The notes: generated from the letters alone by a model not told the origin. Shown: positions 13,501 to 25,804, counted from the first letter of the stretch. The stretch is 64,000 nt of DNA from Myxocyprinus asiaticus (GCF_019703515.2 NC_059372.1:14836492-14900491), one strand, 5' to 3'. Numbers and translations: made by a program.

Positions 13501-13845
13501 TCTCTCCAACCTGCTCGTGTGACCCGTTGGGGAGGAATGATCTCCACACCCGATGCTGTCCTCCAGGCCGTCATCAAACGCTCACTCATAGACAGTGGAT
13601 GTCCATTGTCGATTGTTAATGACCTAATTGAGAATGCCCACGAGCGCAACTGGCCCCAAGGCTTGGCCACACTGGAGACACGGCAGATGAACCGGCGATA
13701 TTATGAAAACTATGTGGCCAAACGCATTCCAGGAAAGCAGGCGGTGGTTGTAATGGCCTGCGAGAACCAACACATGGGTGAAGATATGATTCTGGAGCCA
13801 GGCTTGGTTATGATCTTCGCTCATGGGGTTGAGGAAATCTTATAG
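10160..13845 (+). CDS. rnf41: RING E3 ubiquitin ligase Rnf41 (Nrdp1), five coding exons
   Basis: Spliced coding exons are 10160-10249, 11536-11807, 11986-12121, 12294-12397 and 13491-13845. They total 957 nt, or about 318 residues, close to the 317 of mammalian RNF41, with GT/AG at every junction and the frame kept. Residues 18-57 form a C3HC4 RING (CPIC, then HCEHAFCNACI, then CPVD). A SIAH/TRAF-like zinc-finger segment with further Cys/His pairs follows at about 78-138. A coiled-coil stretch (VVQQQQTKIADLEK) lies at about 140-170. The last third is the substrate- and USP8-binding domain, ending in GVEEIL. The family ubiquitinates ErbB3/ErbB4, BRUCE and cytokine receptors in the cytosol and is stabilised by USP8. 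The coding sequence is intact. The start lies in gccatgg context. Confidence 0.96.
10296..11105. mobile_element. hAT-type element in rnf41 intron 1
   Basis: The left end is tagggatgtcataaagtatc. The right end, read in reverse, is taggcttgggatcgattcc. The flanking 8-mers are cacagaac (10288-10295) and cagagaac (11106-11113), 7 of 8 identical, which fits hAT insertion. The interior is AT-rich and holds a CA microsatellite. No transposase is visible. Confidence 0.62.
10506..10563. repeat. (CA)n microsatellite in rnf41 intron 1
   Basis: An uninterrupted ca run of about 20 units follows an imperfect acacatacacacacatatatacac segment. It lies inside the hAT-type element of intron 1. Confidence 0.95.
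11536..11807 (+). CDS. rnf41: rnf41 coding exon 2 (rest of RING, first part of zinc-finger region)
   Basis: The acceptor is ctatcag|gcc and the donor gg|gtaaat. It encodes residues 31-121, starting APHCEHAFCN and ending with TCEEGCG shared across the junction. It contains the remaining RING ligands and the Cys/His pairs of the next zinc-binding region. Confidence 0.96.
11986..12121 (+). CDS. rnf41: rnf41 coding exon 3 (zinc finger end and coiled coil)
   Basis: The acceptor is ttctccag|g and the donor cag|gtcaga. Residues 121-166 run from LEMPKDEMPNHNCIKHLR to KHQLAEQ. The Gln/Lys/Glu-rich heptad-like end predicts a coiled coil. Confidence 0.95.
12294..12397 (+). CDS. rnf41: rnf41 coding exon 4
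   Basis: The acceptor is tcgttacag|aaa and the donor ctgga|gtgagt, a consensus site. It encodes residues 167-201 (KRDIQLLKAYMRAIRS to EYNEILE). The glutamate codon is split over the junction (ga|g). Confidence 0.95.
12410..13120. repeat. Possible degenerate inverted-repeat element in rnf41 intron 4
   Basis: The left side has acatttacatggacagaaagc and tttacatgcactg. The right side has ctttttcttaagtgcatgtaaacatgg, which is partly complementary. The ends are too diverged to place a target duplication. The intervening sequence has no coding potential. Confidence 0.35.
13491..13845 (+). CDS. rnf41: rnf41 coding exon 5 (C-terminal substrate/USP8-binding domain, stop)
   Basis: The acceptor is caaataacag|gtggg. 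It encodes WVNSLQPARVTRWGGMISTP onward to GVEEIL and a TAG stop at 13843-13845. This exon covers the conserved C-terminal Nrdp1 domain that binds USP8 and receptor substrates. It is intact. Confidence 0.97.
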
Positions 13846-16090
13846 TCTGCATTTAGAAGGGTAATAGGGTGCCAGATTTAAAAGGGGTTCACAGAGACTG
13901 AATTGATTTTCCCCTATAAAAAACAAAAAACAAATTTCATCACACTGAATTTCAATATCAGAACTTCAGTCAATGGCAGTCTTTACCTCAAATTTTAAGG
14001 ATGGACACAGGCAGAGAGTTGACCTCTGTGAAGTCTCCGCTCTTTTGAACGATCTGACGAAGAGTACCTCCAGCATTCCCTTTCTCTTTGCCTTAAAAGG
14101 ACTTTTTCAATAAATGGACCCTAAACAACCCAACTTGAAACATTATCAGGGATGATGGTACACATATGTTTTAGCATTAATATGGACCGAAGGATTTGAA
14201 GTGATGTCTAATTTCCCCTTTAACATTTATTCCCCTCTGTCAGTGTATTGAGAGTAAAGACATGTCGCTTATGGTGTTCAGCAGTGTAAAAGATCACTTA
14301 AGATTCTTGTAAATACAGATGATAAAGAAATCTAGACAAATATATTCTATCTGTTCTTGTTATAATAGAGTAGTGGACACTTTTGCTGTCTTCATCTCAG
14401 TTTGCAATTTAGAGTAGTGTGTTTAAGCTACCATGGATATCAATGTTTTTTATCTTTTCTTTTTTCTGCTTTTTTTTTTAAAGAGAGCTATGATTAAAAT
14501 ATGCTAGATAAAGATCTCTCTGCTCAGTGTCTGCGCTGAGTGGCGATTAGGAAAACAAGATGTCGGCCCGAATCTAGTTTTGTGAAGAGGTTTGTCCTTT
14601 AGAGGCAATACAAAGAGTAAAGGAGAAGACACACATGGTGGAAATCAGCGATCAATTTGATACATTTTCCTCTCACTGTAGTGATTTATTTGATTTTATT
14701 TTTTTACCAGAATTGCCTGAATACTAAATCAGTTTTTGCAAATAAGGCACCACCTTTCCATTTACCACTCTGGTGCTTTTTGTTTTTATTTTTTTATTTT
14801 TTTTGCAGATCATACAAATTTGAATTTCTACTGTGATCACTGGGTATATCTCAGCTCAGCGTAAGACAGGAGAGAACAATAAAATGTATTTGAGTTGATT
14901 GTCATATGGTCTCTTCCAACCCATAAATGGATGAAAAGTTTATGAATAGATTATTAAGTATGGAAATGTTCATGAAGGTTCAAAATTTCAAATGACCAAC
15001 CTAAAGCTAATGTAAAAAACAATTGATGTCTATAGCTTGATGATCTGCAACTTATCTGGACCTGTTTACTGTGGTTCACATCTGAACTGTTTTCTAATCC
15101 ATCAGTTTGCCACTACACCTCTTGACTTTAAAGAATAAACGAGATGGGATAGTTGTATTTTTGTTTATATTGTGCAATTGACTGGATAAGTGGTTTGAGA
15201 ATTAATTTAGCGTATTTTTTTGTCAGAGTACCTTTGTTGTACAAAGTTGATTTAAATGTTGGGTGAGTTTAATTGATGTTGTATGACAGTTTTTCTGCAA
15301 CCAAAGTGTTCTGTTGTGTTGTATGCACATTGTGCTATCATTCTTGCTGCTTTTTCTTTTTTCTTTTTTTTTTTGCTGCACGAACATACCGAAAATGTAA
15401 GTTCTTCGATTCTGAAATGTATCATTTGAGCAATTGTATGTCATCTGCTCCAGTGTTACATAGACCTGAATGCTCAGTGCATTGTTTACAGTAGCTTTTT
15501 GCAAATGTTGTTTAATATGAGCAGAAAACTATTAAGGACCCAGAATGTTTGTATTCTGCAATATTCAACCAGGCCTATGTAAATTAAGGGGAGAAGTGTC
15601 TGTGAACTTTGCCTTATAACACTTAATTTGACATTTTGGTGCATAATCGCTTTATAATCTCACAAGGCATCTCTGTGCATCATCATACAATTACACCCTC
15701 AAGTAGAAGCAATTAGACACAATCCAATGTAGAAATTACTCTATATCAGTTTGCTCACCTTTCACATATTAACTTCTGCTGGTGGTGAAAAGAAGAGGAC
15801 ATTGTTCACTGATGTTACCTGAATTCAAAGCCACTTACTACTTATAAAATAAAGATTCACACCTATTTGCATTCAGCTGATGCATCATCTCTTATTGGAC
15901 GCGCAAGGCTTCTAGACGCTCAGGATTTTATCATCTGATGTCAGGGACATTCAAAGAGCTCATTTTTCTTGCTGCGGCATTGTCCATGGATGTGGCATTC
16001 TTCTGTTTGTTTGTTTTTTGTCTTTATCCTTGCTTTTGTGCTGTGGGTTACTGACAGAATATGAATAAATATTATTGATTTTGCAATATG
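13846..16090 (+). other. rnf41: Probable rnf41 3' UTR with polyadenylation signals
   Basis: There is no coding signal after the stop. AATAAA motifs occur at about 14108, 14878-14883 and 16064-16069. The last is followed after about 20 bases by a GT-rich block (cacctgtgtttcagtgtc), a good cleavage-site arrangement. Which signal is used cannot be decided from sequence. Several gttttt and ttttatt stretches look like ordinary UTR. Confidence 0.55.
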
Positions 16091-17219
16091 ACACCTGTGT
16101 TTCAGTGTCATAATTTATTTACCAGGTAGCAGGAAATTCTTGTTGGTTGTGTTTTAGATTTAAGATTTTGTTTTTTGTTTTGAAAATGACTGATGCAATA
16201 TTCATTGTGTGTAATAAAAGTGGGGGTTAGCCAGCATTGAGATGTTTCCAGATTTTACCTGTTTTTGCTGTTTTTAAGCTTTCTACCACACTATGTCACT
16301 GATGTGCAATTTAACAGTTAAAATGGAAGTCTATTTTAAACATTACCACGGTATTACCGTAGTACATGTAAAAAAATAAAAATGATGATTCATTGCTTTC
16401 AGTGCTGTCTTTCACTGTTGAACCCAAACAGTGTACACCCACATGAGAGTAATCCTCCTGTTGTTGTTATTTTTTTTGACCAGCCCATAGCCACTAATGC
16501 AGCAGGTCATTTTAATCAAGCCCATCATTGTACCATTGAGGAATGGAATGTCACATTGTTTTCCCAACAGGTCTCATTACTGCTGAGCTCTAACCAGAAA
16601 CCACATTGAATAATTCCTGGTAATAAATTTCTATTCAGTAACAGACCGAGAGCATCTTTGCAACACTGTGATTCAGATTCTGATGAAAATATCCAGAACA
16701 ATCACAAAAGGCTGACATGTCAAACAATTTTGTTTCACGTCTACCTAATAAAGGAAATGGTCCTTAATCCCCAGTAAAAAAAAAAAACGGGGATTTGATA
16801 GGAGCTGGTGCTGCCTGATACCACAAATTCCTGCATCAAGCATTTGGCAATCAAATACCTTGCAGCTTAATTGCATAACAACTGTTAAAGCTATCGCACA
16901 ATTTAAAAGTAAACATTTTAATACAATCAATCAGATTTCTTGTGTCCAATGCCAGCCTCACATTACAAATGATGACATTTGATAATGATGATGCCATTAA
17001 TTGTTTAAATGTCGCTCCACCCTGTCAGTTGTGGAAATTTTACCATACATGTCTGTGGTTTGCTATGTACAATATATTGACCTATAGTTATAAACAAAAT
17101 GAAAGGCTCTTAAAGTTATGAAATACTCAATTTAAAGGTCATGCATTATGTCAACAAAAATGTAAAAAAAAAAAAAAAGTCTATTGTGCCATTAATATAC
17201 CCTTTTTGCACAGTGTTGA
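16091..17219. other. Intergenic DNA, no gene seen
   Basis: AT-rich with many stops. No splice-bounded exon, RNA gene or clear repeat ends were identified. Short open frames here have no recognisable domain. Confidence 0.5.
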
Positions 17220-17224
17220 GAATA

Positions 17225-17559
17225 TTCCATCCATCTAATAGTGATTGTAGACACATTTCAATAGCATCCATCCTTCCATCCATTCATTTATCCAATAGCA
17301 ATTGTAGACACATACCAATACATCCATCCATCATCTATCTATCTATCTATCTAACCAATAATATAGACACATCTCAATACCATCCATCCATCCATCCATC
17401 CATCCATCTATCTATCTATCTATCTATCCATTTATCCAATAGTAATTGTAGACACATCTCAATACCATCCATCCATCCATCCATCCATCCATCCATCCAT
17501 CCATCTATCTATCTATCTATCTATCCAATAGTAATTGTAGACACATCTCAATACCATCC

Positions 17560-17594
<35 letters not shown>

Positions 17595-17888
17595 CATCCA
17601 TTTATCCAATAGTAATTGTAGACACATCTCAATACCATCAATCCATCCATTCATCCATCTATCTATATATCTATCTATCTATCTATCTATCTATCTGTCC
17701 AATAGTAATTGTAGACACATCTCAATACCATCCATCCATCCATCCATCCATTTATCCAATAGTAATTGTAGACACATCTCAATACCATCCGTCCGTCCGT
17801 CCATCTGTCTCTTTATCTATCTATCTATCTATCTATCCAATAGTAATTGTAGACACATCTCAATACCATCCGTCCGTCTGTCTCTTTA

Positions 17889-17922
<34 letters not shown>

Positions 17923-17935
17923 GACAGAGAGAGAG
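17225..17935. repeat. Composite minisatellite: ~35-bp core alternating with ATCC/ATCT tetranucleotides
   Basis: A core close to ccaatagtaattgtagacac followed by atctcaatacca occurs about nine times, near 17234, 17290, 17353, 17431, 17524, 17605, 17698, 17755 and 17836. The first three copies are diverged and the last six nearly identical. Between cores lie variable runs of atcc, atct or gtct. The tract closes with gtct repeats and (ga)n. The 289-residue open frame across it (17141-18010) is a by-product of the period. Confidence 0.93.
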
Positions 17936-18000
17936 AGAGGTGCATTTTTGAAAGTTTTGTTGTTTATTTGTTTGTATTTCTCTACCATGGTTCTAATTGG

Positions 18001-18817
18001 ACCAGTCTGAGGTAGTCTGGTCGAGAACACAGAGACAGGACAGCAGTATGAAGTGCAGCGCTCAGCACAAACACATGAGTGCGGGCGGTGCTCTGTATGA
18101 CTCTGTGGGAGTGTCATTCTCAGTTAGGCGTGTTCACTGTCAGTTCTTTCTCGCGTTTCCCATGGACGAACACAGCTAAACGCTTTCTATCAGACGAAGT
18201 TTATTTAGGCTTCTTTGTCACTTGTTCGTGTATTTTTCGCCACTGACTTTTAATTAAATTATTTGAACGCCTCTTATAGTGATATTGCTGATTTTGCTCT
18301 TGTTATCTGCTTTAAGGACAAGACAGAATCACTTACCGGGGCTGCAGTTGTCAAGAAAGGTAACACTCTTGTTTATTCATTGCTTTTGCGGATTTCAGGG
18401 AGCTTTAGAGAGTGAACAATACGACAACAGCAGCAGTGATTGTATATTGTTGTGCATGCAGTTTACTTATTTGATCTCTTTGCTTAGACTTAGACTTTTG
18501 GGGTGATTCTCACGAAACCTTTCAAGAAAATGTCCTGGTCTTATTTTCTCTCAAATTAAAAGAAACATAGGAAATTATATTTTGACGTATAAAACATAGA
18601 GAAAATCAAGCCTTTTGTTTAGGACCATTAAGATTTTTTATACTGTGAAACATTGTTCATTTCTCACGATAGTTAGATGTTTTTCTTTTTTCTGTTTGTT
18701 TGGTTCTGGGGCAAGTTTGGGGTTTGATGGATGCACTAATGTTGGAATGTGGTTTTATAATTTTATTTTCGACACACAATCTATTTTTTCTAATATGTCA
18801 AAATGTCAAGTGTTAAT
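18001..18817 (+). other. Possible 5' region of the L1-like element
   Basis: Lies between the minisatellite and the first endonuclease-domain codons. It has no recognisable ORF1 product and only short frames. It may be a 5' UTR remnant or unrelated sequence. There is no clear left border or target duplication. Confidence 0.3.
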
Positions 18818-21800
18818 ATGAGTGGATTATCTCTCTCCACATGGAATGTGAATGGGTTGGGGCACCCCATAAAAAGAAGGAAGGTTATTTCTTTTCTTAA
18901 AGGTAAGAAATATGATATAGTTTTAATTTGAGAAACGCATCTTTCTCCGCAGGAAGCTGAAAAATTTAGGAAGATATTACATTCTTTAATGCTGGCTCAA
19001 GTAAGAGCAGGAGAGTTATTAAACTGATAAGTAAGCATCTACAATTAAAATGTCTCAAACAGATTAAAGGTAAATTAGGGAGAGTCATTATTGTTTTAGC
19101 AGAAATTCAGTGGCAAAGGTTGATTTTGGCTAATATTTACGCACCTTACGCTGATGATTAGGGCTTTTTTTTATAGATCTTGAAGGGATGTTGCAAGCCG
19201 CTGGCAGCCCTCATGATATAATATTGGGAGGAGACTTTAATCTATTGATGGACTCAGTCCTTGATCCTAGTGAAGGTGTACAAGCCTCCTAGAGCAACAC
19301 TGACACTTCACAGGATGTGCAAAAATCTTGGTCTTACAGATATTTGGAGACTTTTGAACCCATCTGGTAGGGACTATAAATTGTTTTCATCAGTCCATAC
19401 GATTTATTCTAGAATAGATTTATATATATATATATATATAAGTCCCTCATTTCATCTGTTGTTGATTGCTCAGTTGGAATCATCTTAGACTCAGATCACG
19501 CCCTGTAGAGTTTAGAGATGTTGCCACATACGGAGAAAAAGAAATCATATAGTTGTCACTTTAATGTATCCCTTTTGCAAAATCCTGAATTCCAACAAAT
19601 GTTAAAGGCTGAAAACAATGTTTATATGGAGACCAACTGGTCCTCAGTATCCTCTGTGGGTGTTGCTTAGGAGGCACTTAAAGCGGTCTGTAGAGGTCGG
19701 ATCATACAGTATGCCTCATTCACCAAAAAATCCAAAACACGAGAACTCGTTGGGTTGGAAGGGAATATTAAAAGTGCCAAGGCAGAGCTGAAGCGCCGAA
19801 TGTCGTCTGATAGCCTCAGAGAATTGACCCGATTGAAATACAGATATAATACTATTTTGTTGCAGAAGGTGGAGATTTGGCTATTCAGGGCAAGACAGTC
19901 ATACTTTCAGTCGGGGGACAAAGCAGGGAAGCTTCTGGATAGATATATAAAGCAGAGAGAGTCTTTTTCTACCATTCCCTCATTGAAATCTGCTGGTGGT
20001 AAAATATTTACCTCGGCCACTGATATTAATAATGCTTTTAAAGAATTCTATCTTGATCTCTATAGTTCCACATCTTTGTCTACTTATGAAGATATTAGGA
20101 ATTTTGTGGAACCATTAGAACTCCCTAAACTGACTACTGAGCAAAACAAATTTCTTGATTCTGAGATAACCTTGGAAGAGCTTGGCAAGTTAAATAAGGC
20201 CTTGCCTACAGGCAAGGCTCTGGGGCCAGATGGCTTTGCTGCTGAATTTTTTAGATCTTATGCTACAGAATTTGCTCCACTAGAATTATGCTCTACTTTT
20301 TTTAGAAGTTTATACGGAATCATTAAAGAATGGAAAGCTTCCGCCAGCCATGACACAAGCCCGGATCAGTCTGATTTTTAAAAAGGACAAAGATCCAAGT
20401 GAGTGTAAGAGTTACCGTCCAATTTCCCTGATCCAGCTAGACGTAAAAATATTGTCAAAAATTCTGGCTAACCGATTGACATCTCTTATACATATAGATC
20501 AGATGGGGTTTATTTGGGGCCATAGCTCTTCTGATAACATTAGGTGTTTCATCAATATCATGTGGTCATTGGCGAATGATCAGACTCCAGTTGCTGCCAT
20601 CTCACTTGACGCCAAAAAGGCATTTGATATGGTAGAATGGGATTATCTTTTTAAGATTTTGGAAATACTTTTATTGGAGTGATTATGTTACTTATAGACA
20701 CCTGGTAGAAGCGATAAACAAATGGATTAATGTCAGATTATTTTACTCTGGATAGGCTCTTTCCCCATTATTGTTCTGTCTTACCCTGGAACCATTAGCA
20801 GCAGCGATAAGAAATGAAAATGATTTTCCAGGGGTGGTGGTGGGAGGTATGGCACATAAGCTTTTGCTCTACGCAGATTATATTTTATTATTCGTCTCTG
20901 ACCCTACTAGATCTATGCCTTGCCGCCACAGAATTATTCATTCCTTTTTCTAAGTTCTCTGGATTTAGACCAACTGTCTCTGTATCCTAAGCTTTGTCTC
21001 TGACAGCATACTGCCCAGCGACGGCTTTTCAGCCGGGCATCTTCCAGTGGCCCAAACAGGGCATTAAGTATTTGGGCATTTTATTCTCAGCAAATGTATG
21101 TGATTTATTTAGAGTTAATTTTGACCCTTTAATAAAAAGATTTTCAAGCGATGTGGGCATGTGGGCTTCATTACATTTATCTATGATTGGGAAGGTTAAT
21201 GTTATTAAAATGAATTGTATTCCAAAATTCAACTACCTGCTACAATCTCTCCCTGTAGATGTCCCCCTCTCTTATTTCAAGCAATTTGATAGCATAGCGA
21301 AGTTCTTCATTTGGATGGTAAGCGTCCCAGATTGCATTTTAATAAGTTACATAGGCCAAGTGACAAGATTTTGTTTTATTATTATGCATTCGATCTCAGA
21401 CATTTGGCTCAATGGTCACTTCCACCTGAGAGAGCCCCTCCCTGGTTTTGTATTGAACAGGAAGTTCTTGCCCCTATTTTGCCATTGCAAAGCCTTTCTA
21501 TCAAACTAATCGAAGAAGTTACGTTACTCCCTGTTATCTCGCATTTGCACTCGGTATGGTCAAAAGTGTCCAGAGTGTTTATGTTGCCTCGAGCATATGG
21601 CTGAACCCGAAATTATGAATTAATAAATTCCCTTTCTGCTGGTCAGAGTGGATTGTGAGGGGGGTTAATACGCTCGGTGACCTATATGAGAGTTGAGTGT
21701 TGAGATCCTTTGAAAATTTGGTTCAACATTTTGGGATCACCAGATCTCAGTTCTTTAGGTAGTTACAGCTGCGCCATCTGCTCTGTACTATTTTTGGGAG

Positions 21801-22537
21801 TAGCATACACCCCCCTTTAGCAGCAGATACTCTGGGAGTGGTGATTACTGCTTTTGGAAAAGATCATGAGGCATTAGTGTATTACTCCCTGCTAATTCTG
21901 AGTCTGGGGGACGGAGCTTTAACTTCTATCAAGAGATTATGGGAGAAAGACTTAAACTTGTTATTGGAGGAGGGAGTGTGGGCTAGGATTCTAAAAAACA
22001 TCAAGTCTGTATCTAGAGATGCTAGGGTGCACCTTATGCAATTCAAGATTTTACATAGATTCAATTGGACCCCCACTAGATTGTATAGGCTTGGTCTTAA
22101 AGACACACCCAACTGCTGGCGATGCCAATCAGAAGATGGAGACACAACCCATGTTTTTGGGGGGTGTGTTAAGATCCAAGAATTTTGGTTGAAGGTTCCG
22201 AGTTTTGTGTGTGACGTGTTGGGCACTTGGGTTTAGTTTTAGGCAATGGGGCGGTCATCAAAATAGGGGATAAATGCATAAATTGGGTTTTGACCAGTGT
22301 TATGACAGGCAGACAAATTGTTTTAAGGGGATCTAAGTCGGCTGGAGCGCCCTCATTTTGGGAGTGCACAGAGATGGGGAGGGTGGCAGCTTTCGAGGAG
22401 GTGTCATGTAGAAGGCAGGGGATCTGGGATTCATTTGATGGGAAATGGGGTTATTTGGCGTTTTTGGGGGGCTCTTGGGGAGGGGCTGTGGAGAGAGAGG
22501 TGTAGTTTTAGATGTGTATGATTATTATGTGTGTGTA

Positions 22538-22586
<49 letters not shown>

Positions 22587-22770
22587 ATATATATATAATT
22601 TTTTTTTTCTTTTGTGTGTGTGTACTTACGTGTGACCACAGGGATGTTCATTGGGGGTTGAGGTGGGGTTGGCGATGGGGGAGGGGTAGTAGAGGAGGTT
22701 AAATGTTGATTCAATGTATATTTGTTTTGTTCTTCTTTGTCAACTATATGAATCAATACAAAATTTTAAT
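18818..22770 (+). pseudogene. Decayed L1-clade LINE, ORF2 (endonuclease, reverse transcriptase, zinc knuckle)
   Basis: From 18818 the translation begins MSGLSLSTWNVNGLGHPIKR, the start of an apurinic-type endonuclease, followed by an in-frame stop just before ETHLSPQEAEKF. Further on, in shifting frames, come LNKALPTGKALGPDGFAAEF (19755-20381), SYRPISLIQLDVKILSKILA and SLDAKKAFDMVEWDYLF (20350-20682), LLYADYILLF (20771-20953), a thumb region with MIGKVNVIKMNCIPKFNYLL (20994-21509), and a C-terminal CWRC...HVFGGC knuckle (21838-22236). The active-site box reads YADY instead of the usual Y/FADD, so the catalytic aspartate pair is lost. Several frameshifts and stops make it a dead copy. The 3' end is a GT-rich tail running to about 22770. 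The order matches fish L1/Tx1-type ORF2. Confidence 0.9.
22530..22600. repeat. (GT)n microsatellite near the LINE 3' end
   Basis: A run of about 18 gt units is followed by gtatgtatgtatatatata and a T-rich block. It lies in the 3' UTR-like part of the LINE copy. Confidence 0.9.
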
Positions 22771-23299
22771 AGGAAAACCTATGTGGATAGTCCTAAAGAA
22801 GGAAAAAAGCTATTTTAGATTCTCTCTGGGGTTCTTGGCTTAACGTACCTGATGATTTTAAGTCAGTCTCTGAGGATTCCCTACCCTTATGTGCTTGGCT
22901 AGAAAATCACAAGGTTAGTTTCTTTTTCTTCCCTGGAATCTTCTGTTTTTATAACCCGTGATTCATGCAGTGCAAAACAGAGCTGAAGAATGAACTATCT
23001 TTCCTAAACCCCAGTTGTGACCTAACCACATTTACACAACAGGGACAGGCGAAGGTCTAGCTTTGTCAATGGAATGTGGGTCAGTAATCATTGCTCCGCA
23101 GATTTCCTTACTTTTTCCAGGTAGAGTGGCACGTACTTATTACGTTCTAAAAAGTGGCTACTCCCAAGAGCTTGTCTATTACCACAGGCTTGAGAAATGT
23201 TTCCATTTAGTGACCCATAGAGCTAAAGCACACTTCTCAAGGATTTTGCAGATTGGATGGAAACTGGAACAGAGAAGATTCTTGAAGTATTTCCATGTA
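22771..23299. other. Unassigned spacer between LINE and Tc1 element
   Basis: No repeat ends or exons could be identified. An open frame at 23063-23308 has no recognisable domain. Confidence 0.45.
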
Positions 23300-24786
23300 C
23301 AGTGGTAAGAAAAAGTATGTGAACCCTTTGGAAATAGCTGGTTTTCTGCATTAATTGGTCATAAAATTTGATCTCATCTTCATCAAAATATAGACAAACA
23401 CAATGTGCTTAAGCTAATAACACTCAAAGAATTATAATCTTTCATGTCTTTATTGAACACATCCCTTTAACATTCACAGTGCTGTGGATAATGTAAGTGA
23501 TCCCTTGGATTTAATAATTGGTCGATCCTCCTTGGGCAACAATAACCTCAACCAAGCGTTTCCGGTATCTGCAGATTAGACCTGTACAACGTTCAGAAAG
23601 AATTTTGGGCCCTGACTGGGCCACTATAGAAGTTGGATTTTCTTTTTTGAAGCCATTCTTTAGTGGATTTACTTAGATGTTTAAGGTCATTGTCCTGCTG
23701 TATCACCCAACTTCTACTGAGCTTCAATTGGCACACAGCTACCCTGAAATTATCCTCTAAGATATCTTGATAAAATTGGGAATTCATTTTTCCCTCGATG
23801 ATGGCAAGCGGTCCAGGCCCCAAAGCAGCAAAGCAGCCCCAAATCATGATGCTCCCTCCATAGTACTTCAGCGTTGGGATAATTTTTTCATGTTGGTATT
23901 TGGTGCCCTTTTTATACCATATGTAGCGCTGCGAGTTCTTCCCAAACAATTCAAACTTAGTTTCATTAGTTCCCAGTTGCACTGTGACGTGTCAAGGTGG
24001 TCTTTGGCAAACTTCAGGCGTGCAGCAATGTTTTTGTTGGAAAGCTGTGGCTTCCTTCGTGGTGTCCTGCCATGGACACTGTGCCTGTTTAATGTTTTCC
24101 ATGTAGTAGTCTCATGAACAGAGATGTTAACCAGTGATCCAGCGATTCCTTCAATTCTTTAGCTGTCACTCTAAGGTTCTTTTTTACCTCACTGAGCATT
24201 CTGCGGTGTGCCCCTTTGAATCGTCTTGGAAGGATGGCCACTTCTAGGAAGAGTAGCCACAGTACTAAATTGTCTCCATTTATAGACAATTTGTCTAACT
24301 GTGGACAGATGAATATATAAGCTCTTCGAGATAACTTTGTAACCCTTTCCAGCTTTATGCAAAGCAACAATTCTTGATCGTAGGTCTTCTGAGATCTCTC
24401 TTTTTTTTTTGTGAGGGATGGTCCACATCAGCAGAGGCTTCTTCTCAAAATGTTTGAGTGCTTTTTATAAGTCAAAGTAACTCTAACCCACACCTCCTAT
24501 CTTGTTTCATTAATTGTATTACAGGTTTGCCAACTCCTGACTCTAATTAGCTTATGTTGACATCATAAGCCTAGGGGTTCACATACTTTTTACAATATAC
24601 ACTGTGAATATTTGAATAATGTATTCAAGATGTATAAGAACAGTACAATAATTTGTGTGTTATTAGTTAAAACAGATTTTGTTTGTTCATTATTGTAATT
24701 AGATGAAGATCAAAACGGATTATAAGACAAATGTGTAAATAAATGCAGGTAATTCCAAAGGGTTCACATACTTTTTCTTTCCACTG
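23300..24786 (-). mobile_element. Tc1/mariner element A, complete ends, broken transposase
   Basis: The ends are inverted repeats starting cagtggtaagaaaaagtatg on the left and matching ttccaaagggttcacatac...ccactg on the right, and TA dinucleotides flank both sides (23298-23299 and 24787-24788). Transposase is read on the minus strand. The N-terminal helix-turn-helix (EDLRSRIVALHKAGKGYKVI, 24189-24428) is intact. The catalytic part (23593-23982) has ETKFELFGKN, SIMIWGCFAALG and VIQQDNDLKHLSKSTKEWL. Stops and frameshifts separate the pieces, and the end of the DD34E domain has decayed, so no active enzyme is predicted. Confidence 0.92.
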
Positions 24787-24788
24787 TA

Positions 24789-25690
24789 AATTACAATAAC
24801 AATTAAAGTTTGGCGATGGGGGTATGTGTGAGCATCAAGTCAGTCACTTATCATGACAAAACTTGCATTACATTTTCACTTGTTCAAATAAATAACCCTT
24901 TACTAGATTACAGCTCTGTACAATCTGGGCATTTTCTCAATCAACATAATGAGGTGCATGGCTGGGTGTAAGTGGAGGGCAATTTGTTTCCCCCCAGAAA
25001 ATTCTGAAACCCTACCACCCCTCTGGATCCAGTGTTATCGATCTATGATTTCTCATGCCCTCTCTTATGCACGTATTAAATAATGAAAATGTAATCACTT
25101 CGCCCATGGCTTTGACTCTTGAATTGCTCTGTGTAGGAAGGAGTCTAGCGCAACAGTTGCTGCACGTCTGCTCTCTATAGTGCTCTCTCTGTGTGGGTGT
25201 TAGTACGCTTCTAACATGTGTCTCCTCAAGCACACCTTTGCACAGACCGCGCAACAGGAGGATGACATGCAGTGTGCTTTGCAAACTCGGGCATGTCTGC
25301 GGGTAGTCTGTGACTGAAAGGGTTTCCTGCACACCACTGAGGCCCCTCTGCTTTTACGAAAAGCAGCTTACATTGTTAGCGATGCTTTTTCCACTGAAAT
25401 ACAACTTGTAAACAAGAAAGGAAGGGAGACAAGCACAGTAGCTTTTCTCAGCCGAGGTGTGACTCATATAGGGGTAGTTGACATGAAATGCTTTTGCAAA
25501 GTTGACGTCTTGTGGTGTGACATGCTATACTATGTCTTAAACTATTTTAAACAGTATTTTGCTAATTGTTTTATAATTATTATGCATGCAGTTTTAATGA
25601 CCTCATATTAATTACTTTTTTGAAAAAATAATAATAAAATAAATAAATAATTTGTCAGACAATATGACCCTTTAAAACGAAATAGTGAAT
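24789..25690. other. Intergenic DNA, no gene seen
   Basis: No exon, RNA gene or transposon end is recognised. The part around 25020-25340 is somewhat less AT-rich than its surroundings, but its open frame (25012-25332, minus) has no known domain. Confidence 0.45.
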
Positions 25691-25695
25691 GCAAT

Positions 25696-25717
25696 TATAT
25701 ATATATATGTGTGTATA

Positions 25718-25800
<83 letters not shown>
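25696..25800. repeat. (AT)n/(GT)n microsatellite
   Basis: Alternating at and gt dinucleotide blocks over about 105 bases. The Tyr/Ile-rich open frame on the minus strand is an artefact of the period. Confidence 0.95.

Positions 25801-25804
<4 letters not shown>

Noticed and set aside
17225..17935. Regular ~35-bp repeats with variable spacers, superficially CRISPR-like
   Set aside because: Spacers are simple tetranucleotide runs and the DNA is clearly vertebrate. No cas genes.
17141..18010. 289-residue open frame
   Set aside because: Runs across the composite minisatellite. The Ser-Ile-His-Pro repeats only mirror the tetranucleotides.
22445..22702. Plus-strand frame with Val/Cys repeats
   Set aside because: Crosses the GT microsatellite at the LINE 3' end.
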